From NCBI GenBank assembly GCA_032027005.1, contig JAVSMW010000012.1:109313-173312 (forward strand): a stretch of 64,000 bases of DNA. Direction: 5' to 3'. Position 1 is the first letter of the stretch; the number at the start of each line of letters is the position of its first letter. Below are positions 8,879-17,884 of this stretch, in pieces. The notes beneath the pieces are model-generated. The model saw nothing but the letters and a program-made list of their open reading frames with translations. It was not told the DNA's origin and did no database searches. The DNA is from JAVSMW01 sp032027005. GTDB taxonomy: Bacteria; Bacillota; Thermincolia; Thermincolales; UBA2595. Position numbers and translations under genes: made by a program.

Positions 8879-9865
8879 TTATACTACGGATACGACTCTT
8901 GGCACTTTATCCTTAGTGAAAATCACAAAAATTACATCTCCAACCTTAAGCTCACTTTGCTCGATTTTCCGGTAATAATCGCCTTCTTTGACAATGTGAT
9001 GATGGGCGATGATGGTGTTATCACTAATTGAAAAGCTGTCTACCGGCACACTGTGGGTGTCCATGTGCTGCTCAATCTCAATCTTATTCCCCGAGATTTT
9101 TAAAATCCTTCCTTCTATCATAAACTCTCCCTGAACAGGATCAAGGGGCGGGAAATTAATATACTCTTTATCAATCTCAGTGATTGGTTCATTGTTCCCT
9201 GTGGCATTTTTATTTTCCACAGCTTTTTCCAGGGCAGCTTTTTTCTTGAGATATTCAGCTTTATCATTGATAGATATTTTGAACACTCTAAATCCGTCTT
9301 TTTCCAAAACCAGACCCACTCTTAACGACACATCAAAGGGCCCGTATTCCTGGGCGGTGACATTCTTGTATACCTTAAACCCTGATGGGGCAACATTTTG
9401 GCTGGCTTTTTCGAATTCCTCCCAGTTTCTGATCTCAGTGTATTTATCCATGGGCAGCCGGTCCTTAAGCACCTGGGACATCCGTTCCTGATAGACCCAC
9501 CGGTCTCCGTGGAGACTGTATTTTACAAAATCCTGGGCGATGTGGTTGGGAACCAATTCCTCATATTTCATGATTGTATAAGTTCCAATCATCCCACCCA
9601 ATAAAGAGAAAATAACGGCAACTGATATAATTGTATAAAACCATTTGCGATATCCCTGCACTATTCTTTTCACAGATTTTTCTTTTTCGGCCGGCAGTGG
9701 TTTATCCTGCAAAACAGCCTTCCCGGTTTGGGCTAATCTTTCATAAAGCTGCCTGCAGCCAGCGCAGTGCATCATGTGAGACTTGACGAACCCAGCGGCT
9801 GTTTCTCCCAGCATATCCTCCAAATACAGCGGGATTAATTCCTCCACTAATTCACAATCTTTCAT
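8879..9865 (-). CDS. Anti-sigma factor with zinc finger, one membrane segment and extracytoplasmic domain
   Basis: A 328-residue protein. The N-terminal anti-sigma zinc finger shows Cys4, His30/His33, Cys34 and Cys37 (HxxHCxxC pattern), typical of ZAS domains that hold ECF sigma factors. A single membrane helix lies at about residues 75-99. The outside part has a central domain (about 100-215) and a C-terminal beta-rich domain (about 225-328) with the look of a small OB-like fold. The start overlaps the stop of the ECF sigma gene by 4 bp (ATGA), the usual sigma/anti-sigma arrangement. It presumably releases the sigma factor upon an envelope signal; the signal cannot be read from sequence. Confidence 0.88.
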   Translation of the reverse strand: MKDCELVEELIPLYLEDMLGETAAGFVKSHMMHCAGCRQLYERLAQTGKAVLQDKPLPAEKEKSVKRIVQGYRKWFYTIISVAVIFSLLGGMIGTYTIMKYEELVPNHIAQDFVKYSLHGDRWVYQERMSQVLKDRLPMDKYTEIRNWEEFEKASQNVAPSGFKVYKNVTAQEYGPFDVSLRVGLVLEKDGFRVFKISINDKAEYLKKKAALEKAVENKNATGNNEPITEIDKEYINFPPLDPVQGEFMIEGRILKISGNKIEIEQHMDTHSVPVDSFSISDNTIIAHHHIVKEGDYYRKIEQSELKVGDVIFVIFTKDKVPRVVSVV

Positions 9866-10365
9866 ATCTCTTCACCCTTTTTCTCTAACAGATTAACCAG
9901 TTTGATGCGCAATCTGTGGAATTTCACTCTTGCTGCTCCGGCCTTTATCTTCAATTGTTCAGCGATTTCGTCAAAAGAGTACTTTTCATGCACCCTTAGT
10001 GTAAATATCATTCTTTCTTCATCATTAAGGGTTGCTAATATGCTATGCCAAGTTTCATCATTTTCACGCAGCAGATAAGCCTGTTCAGGAGTCAAAATTT
10101 GCACATCCACCAATTCCTCAAAAAGTTCAACCAAAACAAACTTTTTCCCTTTTTTCACTTCGGTCAGGTAGCTGTTCCTGGCAATACTAAACAGCCAACC
10201 CTTAATTTTAGATGAGTCCTTTAGCTTATGCAAAGACTTCAAGGCCTTTAAAAAGGTATCTTGGGTTAAGTCTTTAGCCAATTCTTTGTCACGTGACAGA
10301 TAAGCAAGATATAAGAAAACGTCATCATAAAAGCTTAAGCAGACATCCTCCAGTTTACTGTGCAT
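9862..10365 (-). CDS. ECF-type RNA polymerase sigma factor (sigma-70 family)
   Basis: A 167-residue two-domain sigma factor. Region 2 includes DLTQDTFLKALKSL and KIKGWLFSIARN, the latter being the region 2.4 promoter-melting segment. Region 4 includes LNDEERMIFTLRVHEKYSFDEIAEQLKIK followed by a recognition helix rich in Arg/Lys (GAARVKFHRLRIK). There is no region 1 or 3, as usual for group IV factors. A GGGAGG ribosome site precedes the ATG at 10365. It is paired with the downstream anti-sigma gene and likely autoregulated, though I could not fix a promoter. The pair sits where ribosomal protein genes usually follow rng, so it may be an acquired module. Confidence 0.92.
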   Translation of the reverse strand: MHSKLEDVCLSFYDDVFLYLAYLSRDKELAKDLTQDTFLKALKSLHKLKDSSKIKGWLFSIARNSYLTEVKKGKKFVLVELFEELVDVQILTPEQAYLLRENDETWHSILATLNDEERMIFTLRVHEKYSFDEIAEQLKIKAGAARVKFHRLRIKLVNLLEKKGEEI

Positions 10366-10518
10366 AACTTGCTGCCTCCCTACTAAAAAGACTCCTCTTA
10401 ACTAAATAATGTTACAGTGAGGCGAAATTTATTTAAAAAACACAGCAAAACATACCACAGCGCAGCGAAGCCGCAGATACAAAATTTAGTATTTTTACAA
10501 ACTTTCACAAAATGCCCA

Positions 10519-10562
10519 AAAATAAGGCCCGCCTTTAAGCAGTACAGCTTAAAGACAGGCTT
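10519..10562 (-). terminator. Rho-independent terminator after rng
   Basis: Read on the minus strand, a stem of about 14 bp with mismatches (GCCTGTCTTTAAGC pairing with GCTTAAAGGCGGGC) and a 6-base loop is followed by TTATTTTT. It lies about 85 bp past the rng stop and would separate the rng operon from the downstream sigma-factor operon. Confidence 0.7.
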
Positions 10563-10646
10563 TTTATAGTGTAAAACGGCTGGTGAACCTATACCTGCAG
10601 GATTATATGTAAATTTGTTCCCCAACTAACAACCACTCTCCACTAT

Positions 10647-12338
10647 TTATTTCCGCTTGTCTACCAGCTTGCCTTTACAATATGTTCTGAAGACCTTGGT
10701 GATCTCCACCGGAACAATATCTCCAATCAGAGAACTGGCCCCTTCAATATCTACAATAAAACCGTTGACCCGGCCGATGCCATCATAAATATTTGATGCA
10801 TGGGGCTCTTCCACCTTAACCTCTAAAATCTGGCCAGGTCTCACCGGCACCCCAATGGCATCGATTTCGGATTGGGAATGAAGGGCCCGGATGTTAATGA
10901 CCTCCTGGTGGTAATGCTCACAGCCCCTGATAATAATGTGCTTATGGGTGTTAGCTTCCATTTCCCGCAGGTTGGCCCCGCCGCTGCCAATCAGGAGCGA
11001 AGCTACTGAGGGATTTACTTCCACCAATATAGCCCCAGCCCCGGTATGCTGGGATAATTTAAATATTTCATTCATAGCCCTGATCCCGATGGTTTCTTCT
11101 GATAAGACCCGTCCTTTGCCGTCACAATAGGGACAGGCCTTCAAGAGTACATTTTCCAGGCCTTGCCGGACTTTTTTCCTGGTCATTTCCACAAGTCCCA
11201 ACTGGGTGAGGCCCAGGATATTCGTTTTTATTTTATCCCGCTTAATTTCCTCTTCCAGACGATCCAGAACCTGATTTTGGTGTCCCGGGTTGGGCATATC
11301 AATAAAATCAATGATAATGATGCCCCCAATATTCCTCAGCCTCAACTGCCTGGCTATTTCCACAGCAGCCTCTAAATTAGTTTTGAGCACCGTGTCCGCC
11401 AGATTCGTACTGCCGACATATTTGCCTGTATTCACATCAATAGCCGTTAAGGCCTCTGTCTGGTCAATAACAATATATCCCCCGCATTTCAACCATACCC
11501 TCGGCTTCAATATTTTCTCAATTTCATCTTCCACTCCGTATTTGTCAAACAGGTTATCCTGTTCGTACAAGGATATCCTGTTTTTAAGTTCGGGGGAAGT
11601 CAATTCCATCAGTTCCTGTACTTTTTCATATTCATATCGCGAATCGATTATCAGATTATCTATGTCCTCTGTGAATAAGTCCCGCAAGATTCTCTGCACC
11701 AGCTCCAAATCCTTGTGAATCAGATTGGGCACCGGACCGTGATGGGCCCTGTTCTGCACTTTTTTCCAGAGCTTTGACAGCAGTGAAACGTCCTGGATTA
11801 TTTCTTCTTCGGTCAAACCTTCAGCGATGGTCCTCACAATCAGTCCCATCCCAGGAGGCTTTACCCGTTCTGCCGCTTCACGCAGTCGGTCACGTTCCTT
11901 GTCATTCTCGATCCGTCTTGATATCCCTACATAATCCACTGTTGGCATCAGCACCAGATAGCGGCCGGGCAGCGTAATATGGGTGGTCACACGGGCCCCT
12001 TTGGTGCCGATGGGTTCTTTAGCAATCTGCACCAATATTTCCTGCCCCTCTTTCAGGACATTGGTAATACTGGTAGCACTCGCGTTATTGACTTCATCAC
12101 CGGCCGTCTTGGAAGGCAGGGCGTCCTCGACAAATAAAAAAGCGTTTTTCTCCAAACCGATATCGACAAAAGCAGCCTGCATTCCCGGCAGCACATTTTC
12201 CACTTTGCCCTTGTAAATGTTGCCCACCAAGCGCTGGTTTAAGGAGCGCTCAATATATATTTCAGCAACTAATTTGTCTTCCAAAACCGCTACCCTGGTT
12301 TCCTCTTCCCGTACATTAACCAAAATTTCTTTCAGCAT
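10647..12338 (-). CDS. rng: Ribonuclease G (RNase E/G family)
   Basis: A 563-residue endoribonuclease of the RNase E/G family. The S1 RNA-binding domain is at about residues 35-125 (VGNIYKGKVENVLPGMQAAFVDIG). The catalytic region has AIDVNTGKYVG and IIIIDFIDM, supplying the metal-binding aspartates. The Zn-link CPYCDGKGR is near residue 405. Length matches RNase G-type enzymes without the degradosome scaffold tail. It processes 5'-monophosphorylated RNA, including rRNA precursors, in the cytoplasm. The ATG at 12338 follows a strong AAGGAGGTGA site. It is the last gene of an operon with the two radical-SAM-cluster genes. In most Clostridia rplU, ysxB, rpmA and obg follow; here they do not. Confidence 0.96.
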   Translation of the reverse strand: MLKEILVNVREEETRVAVLEDKLVAEIYIERSLNQRLVGNIYKGKVENVLPGMQAAFVDIGLEKNAFLFVEDALPSKTAGDEVNNASATSITNVLKEGQEILVQIAKEPIGTKGARVTTHITLPGRYLVLMPTVDYVGISRRIENDKERDRLREAAERVKPPGMGLIVRTIAEGLTEEEIIQDVSLLSKLWKKVQNRAHHGPVPNLIHKDLELVQRILRDLFTEDIDNLIIDSRYEYEKVQELMELTSPELKNRISLYEQDNLFDKYGVEDEIEKILKPRVWLKCGGYIVIDQTEALTAIDVNTGKYVGSTNLADTVLKTNLEAAVEIARQLRLRNIGGIIIIDFIDMPNPGHQNQVLDRLEEEIKRDKIKTNILGLTQLGLVEMTRKKVRQGLENVLLKACPYCDGKGRVLSEETIGIRAMNEIFKLSQHTGAGAILVEVNPSVASLLIGSGGANLREMEANTHKHIIIRGCEHYHQEVINIRALHSQSEIDAIGVPVRPGQILEVKVEEPHASNIYDGIGRVNGFIVDIEGASSLIGDIVPVEITKVFRTYCKGKLVDKRK

Positions 12339-12370
12339 TAATTCACCTCCTTACGAGTGACCACTCCCCA

Positions 12371-13069
12371 CTATTCTGCATCCATAGGATTAATCATCTT
12401 CCCGTTTTTCTCCACATACAGCCCAAGCCGCCTGATGTAGAGGGAATCGCAGTCTATAGGCAGACCGGAGCGTTCCGCGAAGGCCTGCACCACCTCTTCA
12501 GGACGCACATTACCTTCGCTGCCGGTTATGGTCAGGATGGTAAGCTTAAGGATACCCTGCTCTGTTGAGACATCAAGCCCAAGAATACCGGGTTTGATGT
12601 CTTTAGGTTTCAGTCCCTTTTTGGTCCTTTTGGTAATAACGACTTCAGACAGGCCCATGAAATCTTTTAATTTATCCGCAACCTGTCCTGGGTCAACAGC
12701 CAGCTCCAGTGTTGATTTAACCTGATAAACAGCCCTGTTCACCTCGGACATCAGCGCCGGCGCGCCGTCCGGCACCTCCCGGCCAATTTTTACATCAAGC
12801 CCAGGCGGCAAAGCTTTGGCCAGCATTTTTACAACTTCAGCTGATGGCAAATTTTCCTTAAGTTCAATATCCATAAATTCCGCCTCACTGGTAACACCTA
12901 CAGCCAAGGCAGAAGCAAAGTTCATTTTAGGATGAGGGTTAAACCCTTCCGAAAAAGCGATTGGCATACCCGCTCTCCGGATAGCCCGTTCAAAAGCCTT
13001 CATCACATCCAGGTGTGACAGAAAGCGAACCTCATCTCCTTTGGTAAATTCAATTCTAAACCGGGGCAT
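12371..13069 (-). CDS. TIGR03936 family radical SAM-associated protein (DUF2344)
   Basis: A 232-residue protein starting MPRFRIEFTKGDEVRFLSHLDVMKAFERA with a later FSEGFNPHPKM segment, diagnostic of the TIGR03936/DUF2344 family. The family regularly sits beside, or fused to, the TIGR03960 radical SAM enzyme; its biochemical role is unknown, with tRNA or ribosome modification often suspected from the rng/rplU neighbourhood. The start (13069, AAGGGGG site) overlaps the end of the radical SAM gene by 14 bp, indicating translational coupling. The stop is followed at once by a TGGGGAGTGG spacer motif that recurs elsewhere in the window. Confidence 0.93.
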   Translation of the reverse strand: MPRFRIEFTKGDEVRFLSHLDVMKAFERAIRRAGMPIAFSEGFNPHPKMNFASALAVGVTSEAEFMDIELKENLPSAEVVKMLAKALPPGLDVKIGREVPDGAPALMSEVNRAVYQVKSTLELAVDPGQVADKLKDFMGLSEVVITKRTKKGLKPKDIKPGILGLDVSTEQGILKLTILTITGSEGNVRPEEVVQAFAERSGLPIDCDSLYIRRLGLYVEKNGKMINPMDAE

Positions 13070-14930
13070 TGGCAGTACCCCCTTTTAGATCAGTGTTAAC
13101 CGGCAGGCTCTGACAGACTCCACACACGGTACATTCATCAAATCTGCAGTCACCGGTGGTCAGTATGCCCAGTGCCTTTTCGTATTCTGCCAACAGAAAT
13201 GCTTTATTCACCCCAGTGTCAATATGTTCCCAGGGCAGAACTTCACCCCTGCCAAAAGGCCGGTGGGCGTAAAAAACCGGATCAATGCCCACATCGGCAA
13301 AAGCCTGCAGCCATTTATCAAATTTAAAATGATCATTCCAACTGTCAAACTTACACCCCAACTGCCAGGCCCGTTCCAGGACATCCCCGACGTGCCGTCC
13401 ACCCCGGGCAAAAACTGCTTCGATATAACTCAGCCGGGCATCATGCCAGTTAAATACAATCCGGCGGTGCTTTAGTTTACGGGCCAGGTACTGCTGTTTT
13501 TCCCTGAGCGTATCCATGCTGTCCTGGGGTGCCCACTGAAAAGGTGTATGGGCTTTGGGAACAAAAGAAGAAGCACTGACCGTAATCTTCAGCCTGCCCA
13601 CCCGGTCGCCGAGAATACTTCTGCCCAGGTCTGCCACCTTAAAGGCCAGATCAGCAATGCCGTCAAGGTCTTCGTTGGTTTCAGTCGGCAGACCGATCAT
13701 AAAATACAGTTTAACTCCCGTCCAGCCCGCCCGAAAAGCCCCTTCGGTAGCCTCCAGGAGGTTTTTTTCAGTTACCCCTTTGTTAATCACATCGCGCAGT
13801 CGCTGAGTCCCTGCTTCCGGCGCAAAGGTAAGAGTCGTCTTGCGGACCCGCTGAACCTGTTTGGCCAAATCCACGGAAAAAGAATCAGCCCTGAGTGATG
13901 GCAGGGATATCCCAACCCCAGCGGAACCATATTTGTCCATCAGAGACCCAAGTACCCCCTGGACACAGGTATAGTCGCCGGTACTCAGGGAGGTCAGAGA
14001 AATCTCGTCATAGCCGGTGTTTTTGACTAGTTCCGCAGCCTGACGGAATATTGTTTCAGGGCTTTTCTCCCTCACCGGCCGGTAGATCATCCCGGCCTGG
14101 CAAAAGCGGCAGCCCCGGCTGCAGCCCCGCAAAACCTCCAGCATAATCCGGTCATGTACTATATCAGTAAATGGGACAATAGGGTTCGTGGGAAAATCTA
14201 CCGAGTCCAGATCTCGCACAATACTTTTGACAATCTTTGCAGGGACAAAAGAAGCATTAGGGACCACTTTTTGAATGGTCCCGTCATTGTTATAAGTAAC
14301 ATCATAAAACTCGGGGACATAAATTCCGGTAATCCTGGTAATTCTCTGCAAAAGCTCTCTCTTCCCTGGTTTGGCAGGATCTTTTTTCCATTCCTTTACT
14401 GTCTCAGCAATCTGGTGAATAGCTTCTTCCCCTTCACCAATCAGGAAGGCATCAATAAAGGGAGCCAGAGGTTCAGGATTGTAAGCTGTCGGCCCCCCGG
14501 CCAAAATTAAAGGCCACTGATCCCCTCTATCCGCAGAACGATGGGGGATTCCAGCCAAATCAAGCATATTCAGCAAATTTGTAAAACTCATCTCGTATTG
14601 CAGGGTAAAAGCCACTACATCAAAATCATTGAGTGGTCTATATGACTCCAAAGTGAACAGAGGAATATTCTTTTCCCTCAACTGTTCTTCCATATCGACA
14701 GCCGGGGCAAAGACCCGCTCCATAAGGGTGTCATCCCTGCCGTTAACAACATGATACAATATCCTCAAACCCAGATGGGACATGCCGACTTCATAAACAT
14801 CCGGAAAAGCGAAGGCAAACCTGACCGGGGTAGATTCCCAATCCTTATGTACTGAGTTCCATTCGTTCCCCTGGTAACGTATCGGTTTTAATACTTTGGG
14901 TAAAATATGATTTTCGATAAATGATTTCAT
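13056..14930 (-). CDS. TIGR03960 family B12-binding-like radical SAM protein
   Basis: A protein of about 624 residues. The N-terminal region resembles the cobalamin-binding domain of B12-radical SAM enzymes (FAFPDVYEVGMSHLGLRILY), followed by the 4Fe-4S cluster motif CSRGCRFCQAG (CxxxCxxC) near residue 270 and a TIM-barrel with SLPSLRADSF. A C-terminal extra cysteine cluster is CRFDECTVCGVC. The start used is the ATG at 14930 with GGAG 10 bases upstream; an in-frame ATG 18 bases earlier has no ribosome site. It is paired with TIGR03936 and rng. Substrate is not established. Confidence 0.93.
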   Translation of the reverse strand: MKSFIENHILPKVLKPIRYQGNEWNSVHKDWESTPVRFAFAFPDVYEVGMSHLGLRILYHVVNGRDDTLMERVFAPAVDMEEQLREKNIPLFTLESYRPLNDFDVVAFTLQYEMSFTNLLNMLDLAGIPHRSADRGDQWPLILAGGPTAYNPEPLAPFIDAFLIGEGEEAIHQIAETVKEWKKDPAKPGKRELLQRITRITGIYVPEFYDVTYNNDGTIQKVVPNASFVPAKIVKSIVRDLDSVDFPTNPIVPFTDIVHDRIMLEVLRGCSRGCRFCQAGMIYRPVREKSPETIFRQAAELVKNTGYDEISLTSLSTGDYTCVQGVLGSLMDKYGSAGVGISLPSLRADSFSVDLAKQVQRVRKTTLTFAPEAGTQRLRDVINKGVTEKNLLEATEGAFRAGWTGVKLYFMIGLPTETNEDLDGIADLAFKVADLGRSILGDRVGRLKITVSASSFVPKAHTPFQWAPQDSMDTLREKQQYLARKLKHRRIVFNWHDARLSYIEAVFARGGRHVGDVLERAWQLGCKFDSWNDHFKFDKWLQAFADVGIDPVFYAHRPFGRGEVLPWEHIDTGVNKAFLLAEYEKALGILTTGDCRFDECTVCGVCQSLPVNTDLKGGTANAPV

Positions 14931-15024
14931 GCAGCTAGGCTCCTTCATGTTGCAAAATTGTCTGTTAATGATAGTATACCCAAAGGTTGGTATTATTCAT
15001 TTCTACAAAGCAGCAGAAAATCCT

Positions 15025-15909
15025 TTATTTTTTCGTCTGCAGCAGTGCGCCCACCGGGGTTTCCAATCCTCCCTGGAGTAGTTTTTCAATGACCTCGCCT
15101 TCCGTGACAGTGCCTTTGATTCTCTGGTCACGCCCTACAACTACCACCAAATGATACTTCCGGGGGACAAAGTATTTCACCACTTCCTTGAGGCGCAAGG
15201 TGTCCAGGGCCACAACCTGACGGGCCAGGAGTAACCCCTCCCCAAGCAATTCTTCCTTTTTGCGGGTCAAAAATTTCATAAATAACAGCATAGCGTTTCC
15301 CTTTTCCTTTACAGCAGCATAGATTAAAAACCCGGCTATAACCAGCCAGTTGAAATAGGCCCCCCCCCCCGCCCAGAACAGCCATGCTCCCCAGCCGGCA
15401 GCTATCAAGCCCAAAACCTTCGACAGGTTGACTGAGCGCTCTGTGGCGGTCTTGAGACCATATTTCCGGGCAGCAAAGGCCCGTAAAATCCTTCCCCCAT
15501 CTAACGGGAAGGCCGGGAGTAAATTAAAAAAAGCCAAGGTAACATTGCATTGAATAAAAAATGGAAGCCATTGCTGGTTTCCCATCCCAAACTTAAGTAA
15601 GATATATCCCACTAAGGTCAAAAAACCGTTTGTCAGCGGCCCGGCTAAAGCTACATAGGTCTCTACAGTCGGATTAAGCTCCAGGTTTCCCTCCAGTCTG
15701 GCTACCCCGCCAAAAGGCAGAAGTTCAACCTCAGGAATTTTCATCCCATAACCGGCAGCAACTACAACATGGCCCAGCTCATGCAAAAAGACCACCCCAA
15801 ACACGATCAGGGCCTGAGCCAGCAAATCAAAATACCAGTAAAAGCCAAACAGGAGCAGAAAAAATATATTTAACCTGATGTCAGTGCCAAAAATCCTGAC
15901 CAGTCTCAT
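15025..15909 (-). CDS. spoIVFB: SpoIVFB-like site-2 protease (M50) with C-terminal CBS-like region
   Basis: A 294-residue intramembrane metalloprotease. The zinc motif HELGHVV is at about residues 44-50 and the second metal-binding motif NLLPAFPLDGGR near 133-144, among five or six membrane segments. A cytosolic tail (about 210-294) resembles a CBS domain. SpoIVFB cleaves pro-sigmaK in the outer forespore membrane during sporulation and binds ATP via CBS. The gene overlaps the SpoIVFA gene by 4 bp, matching the spoIVFA-spoIVFB operon. A run of 11 C on the plus strand (15360-15370) encodes Gly-Gly-Gly in a loop near residue 181, and could slip and shift frame. Confidence 0.9.
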   Translation of the reverse strand: MRLVRIFGTDIRLNIFFLLLFGFYWYFDLLAQALIVFGVVFLHELGHVVVAAGYGMKIPEVELLPFGGVARLEGNLELNPTVETYVALAGPLTNGFLTLVGYILLKFGMGNQQWLPFFIQCNVTLAFFNLLPAFPLDGGRILRAFAARKYGLKTATERSVNLSKVLGLIAAGWGAWLFWAGGGAYFNWLVIAGFLIYAAVKEKGNAMLLFMKFLTRKKEELLGEGLLLARQVVALDTLRLKEVVKYFVPRKYHLVVVVGRDQRIKGTVTEGEVIEKLLQGGLETPVGALLQTKK

Positions 15910-16709
15910 CTCTGTTCAGGCCCGGCGGCCCCGTTTATTTTGGTAAAATCAATCCCCAGCTTGCTTAAGGGGTCTACCGGTTTTCCGTCAACAATCACCT
16001 CAAAATGCACGTACGGCTCCTTATCGTCAGCAAGTCCGGACTTGCCGATGATATCGCCGGCTTTAACACTCTGTCCTATCTGCACACTGATTTGAGACAG
16101 ATTCGCATAATGGATCAATTCTCCCGATATACTCTCAATGAGAATAGATTTCCCGAGATTAGCCGGATCACTAACCTTAATCACCTTCCCATCTGCCGAG
16201 GCCTTGACGCTGGTTCCCGAGGGAACGGCAATGTCAATTCCTTCATTGAATCTCTGAAATTTCACCGCTGGATCAGTATACCATCCATAGTTACGCAGGA
16301 CATTACCTGAAACCGGCAAAAGCATTATAGATTCGGGGGGAACCGTGGTAATTGCCGGTCTCTCCGGAGCCGGTACATTATCAGCCGCCGGCCAGTCAAC
16401 GCTGCCTACCTGATAAGACAGCCGAAGAACCTGATTAATCACAGGCCGAAGGTCAGTTTCAGATGTCATCAGATATCTCACACCCTCTTTAATGGTTCCG
16501 GTGAAAGGCAAGTCCGACCTGAACAATCCTGCGACCAGAAGCAAAACAGCCCCGGAAACAAGCAGTTGGATAACCCATTTGTATTCCCCGGCTCCTTTTT
16601 TCGGATAACTGCCGAAACCAACCGGGCTCTTTGCCGGGCGGTAATTATCATATATGTAATCTAAATCATCAGTATTATTATTGTTCCCGCGACCAAAGTT
16701 TATCTTCAT
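15906..16709 (-). CDS. spoIVFA: SpoIVFA-like M23/LytM-domain membrane protein
   Basis: A 267-residue protein with a short cytosolic N-terminus, one membrane helix at about residues 47-64 and a C-terminal LytM fold (about 150-250). The first zinc position reads FNEGID, so the usual His is Asn, and the last motif is VHFEV in place of HxH. The domain is therefore probably not an active endopeptidase, as in known SpoIVFA. SpoIVFA holds SpoIVFB inactive until the forespore signal SpoIVB arrives. It is directly upstream of, and overlaps, the M50 gene. A GGTAGGGAAAA stretch precedes the ATG. Confidence 0.85.
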   Translation of the reverse strand: MKINFGRGNNNNTDDLDYIYDNYRPAKSPVGFGSYPKKGAGEYKWVIQLLVSGAVLLLVAGLFRSDLPFTGTIKEGVRYLMTSETDLRPVINQVLRLSYQVGSVDWPAADNVPAPERPAITTVPPESIMLLPVSGNVLRNYGWYTDPAVKFQRFNEGIDIAVPSGTSVKASADGKVIKVSDPANLGKSILIESISGELIHYANLSQISVQIGQSVKAGDIIGKSGLADDKEPYVHFEVIVDGKPVDPLSKLGIDFTKINGAAGPEQR

Positions 16710-17101
16710 TTTTCCCTACCCCCAGGACAGTTTATATTCTGTTATATGTATATTGGGGCTAGGCCAAAAAAATGACAAGCAGTCAAGATATTTAAGTGGA
16801 GAGTGTTCTGTAAGCAGTATCCGCGGGTTACAGCTGAAAAAGCAACAAAAAGGTTGTTCTGGATAAAGGGGTGAAAAGATGACGCAGAGATTAAAGGAGA
16901 GAAAATAACAGAGAAGCAGAGAAGTCCACGGTGTCATAGGGACAATTTGGGAAAGCAAATCGAATACGGAAGCAAAAAGCGACAGGTGAATTTCCGAATT
17001 TCCTGTGCGTTTGTACTTATAGCAAAGATGATTTTTAATCCTCGGCGATTAACTCTGGTATTTCTTCGTATCGCTTTATGCGATAGTATAAGAGGACATC
17101 A
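16710..17101. other. Intergenic region of 392 bp with a CAGAGA-rich stretch
   Basis: No convincing gene. 16881-16930 is purine-rich with spaced CAGAGA/AACAGAGAAGCAGAGAAG units, a degenerate relative of the CACAGAG repeats at 29638 and 44690. The rest may hold the spoIVFA promoter; I could not fix a sigma-E site. No remaining nuclease domain of the YhcG-like gene is seen downstream of its stop at 17102. Confidence 0.5.
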
Positions 17102-17659
17102 TCAACAACAGAGAATATAATCAGGATCGTGTTTCGGTTCAAGCGTATGGATTTCATTTTCCACGCTCTCAAGCCCGCTCTTTTGTGTGGCAAGCAAACG
17201 CTCATAAAAAAACGAGTTAATCTGTCTTTCCAACTGGCGAACGCTCCATGAGGATTCTACACACTCTTTTACATAAAATTCACGCCGCGAGCTATCTTCA
17301 ATTTTCATAAGCAGCCGATAATGAGACCAACTCAATTCGGCACACAGTGTGTGCCGAATTGGAAACGCAACAAAAAATTGACGCATTGCGCGCAAATTGC
17401 GTTCTGTAAAACCTTTGCCAAACTCTTCCGTCAAGTGTTGTGCCAGAAATTGCAGCAGCCCTTTTCCGTATTCTGCGCGTTCGCCAACGACTTCATCTAT
17501 CTGCCGACCAATTTCCCAGTAAGCTTCAACCATAGCAGAATTAACCGCCGAATAGGCTTTCGACCGTGCTTCCGCAAGAGTATTACGGATATCTCGATAG
17601 ACATTGGTATTCAATTCGCCTGTCGCTATGGGGTGAATAGCATCATTGTATTCGTTCAT
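17102..17659 (-). pseudogene. YhcG/DUF1016 N-terminal domain only (truncated PDDEXK nuclease)
   Basis: 185 residues matching the helical N-terminal domain of YhcG/DUF1016 proteins (LAEARSKAYSAVNSAMVEAY, IGRQIDE, YGKGLLQFLAQHL, NLRAMRQFF, LSWSHYRLLMKI). Full proteins are about 340-370 residues with a C-terminal PDDEXK nuclease domain; here the frame ends after HTLEPKHDPDYILCC and no nuclease sequence follows. It lies 12 bp after a small XRE regulator on the same strand, a pairing also seen in defence or toxin-like loci. It could be a decayed gene or a stand-alone domain; loss of the catalytic part favours decay. Confidence 0.75.
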
Positions 17660-17671
17660 TATGGCGGCCTC

Positions 17672-17884
17672 CTATTCTTTGTGTTTGTTCTCACTTCTAT
17701 CAATTTCCATTATATCAGCAAAATCACAGTCGAGGGCATTACAAATTTTTAGCAATACATCAGTCGTGATATTCTGCCCTTTAGTCAGTTTTGCAATTGC
17801 CGTAGTACTGATATGTGCAACAAGTCGCAAATCCTGTTTATTCATTTTCTTATCAATGAGTAATTTCCATAGGGTGAATGCCAC
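17672..17884 (-). CDS. Small XRE/Cro-type HTH regulator
   Basis: About 70 residues of a single helix-turn-helix domain: LWKLLIDKKMNKQDLRL, then the recognition helix around STTAIAKLTKGQNI and the conserved end TDVLLKICNALDCDFADIMEI. This is the common stand-alone Cro/C1-type family often found upstream of small accessory genes. The start is GTG at 17884, with GGTGA upstream. It lies 12 bp beyond the end of fapA and before the truncated YhcG gene, and presumably controls that insert. Confidence 0.85.
   Translation of the reverse strand: MAFTLWKLLIDKKMNKQDLRLVAHISTTAIAKLTKGQNITTDVLLKICNALDCDFADIMEIDRSENKHKE

Noticed and set aside
10398..10625. 75-codon minus-strand frame upstream of the ECF sigma gene
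   Set aside because: It spans the rng terminator, has no ribosome site and no recognisable family; likely chance.
13208..13411. Minus-strand frame inside the TIGR03960 gene, and similar long shadow frames opposite lon, valS, rodA and jetC
   Set aside because: Lie wholly within well-recognised genes in other frames with no ribosome site.
15128..15385. 85-codon alternative frame over the G11 tract of spoIVFB
   Set aside because: It is what spoIVFB would read after slippage, not a separate gene.
16716..16958. 80-codon minus-strand frame upstream of spoIVFA
   Set aside because: Covers the CAGAGA-rich repeat and the spoIVFA leader; composition is repeat-derived.
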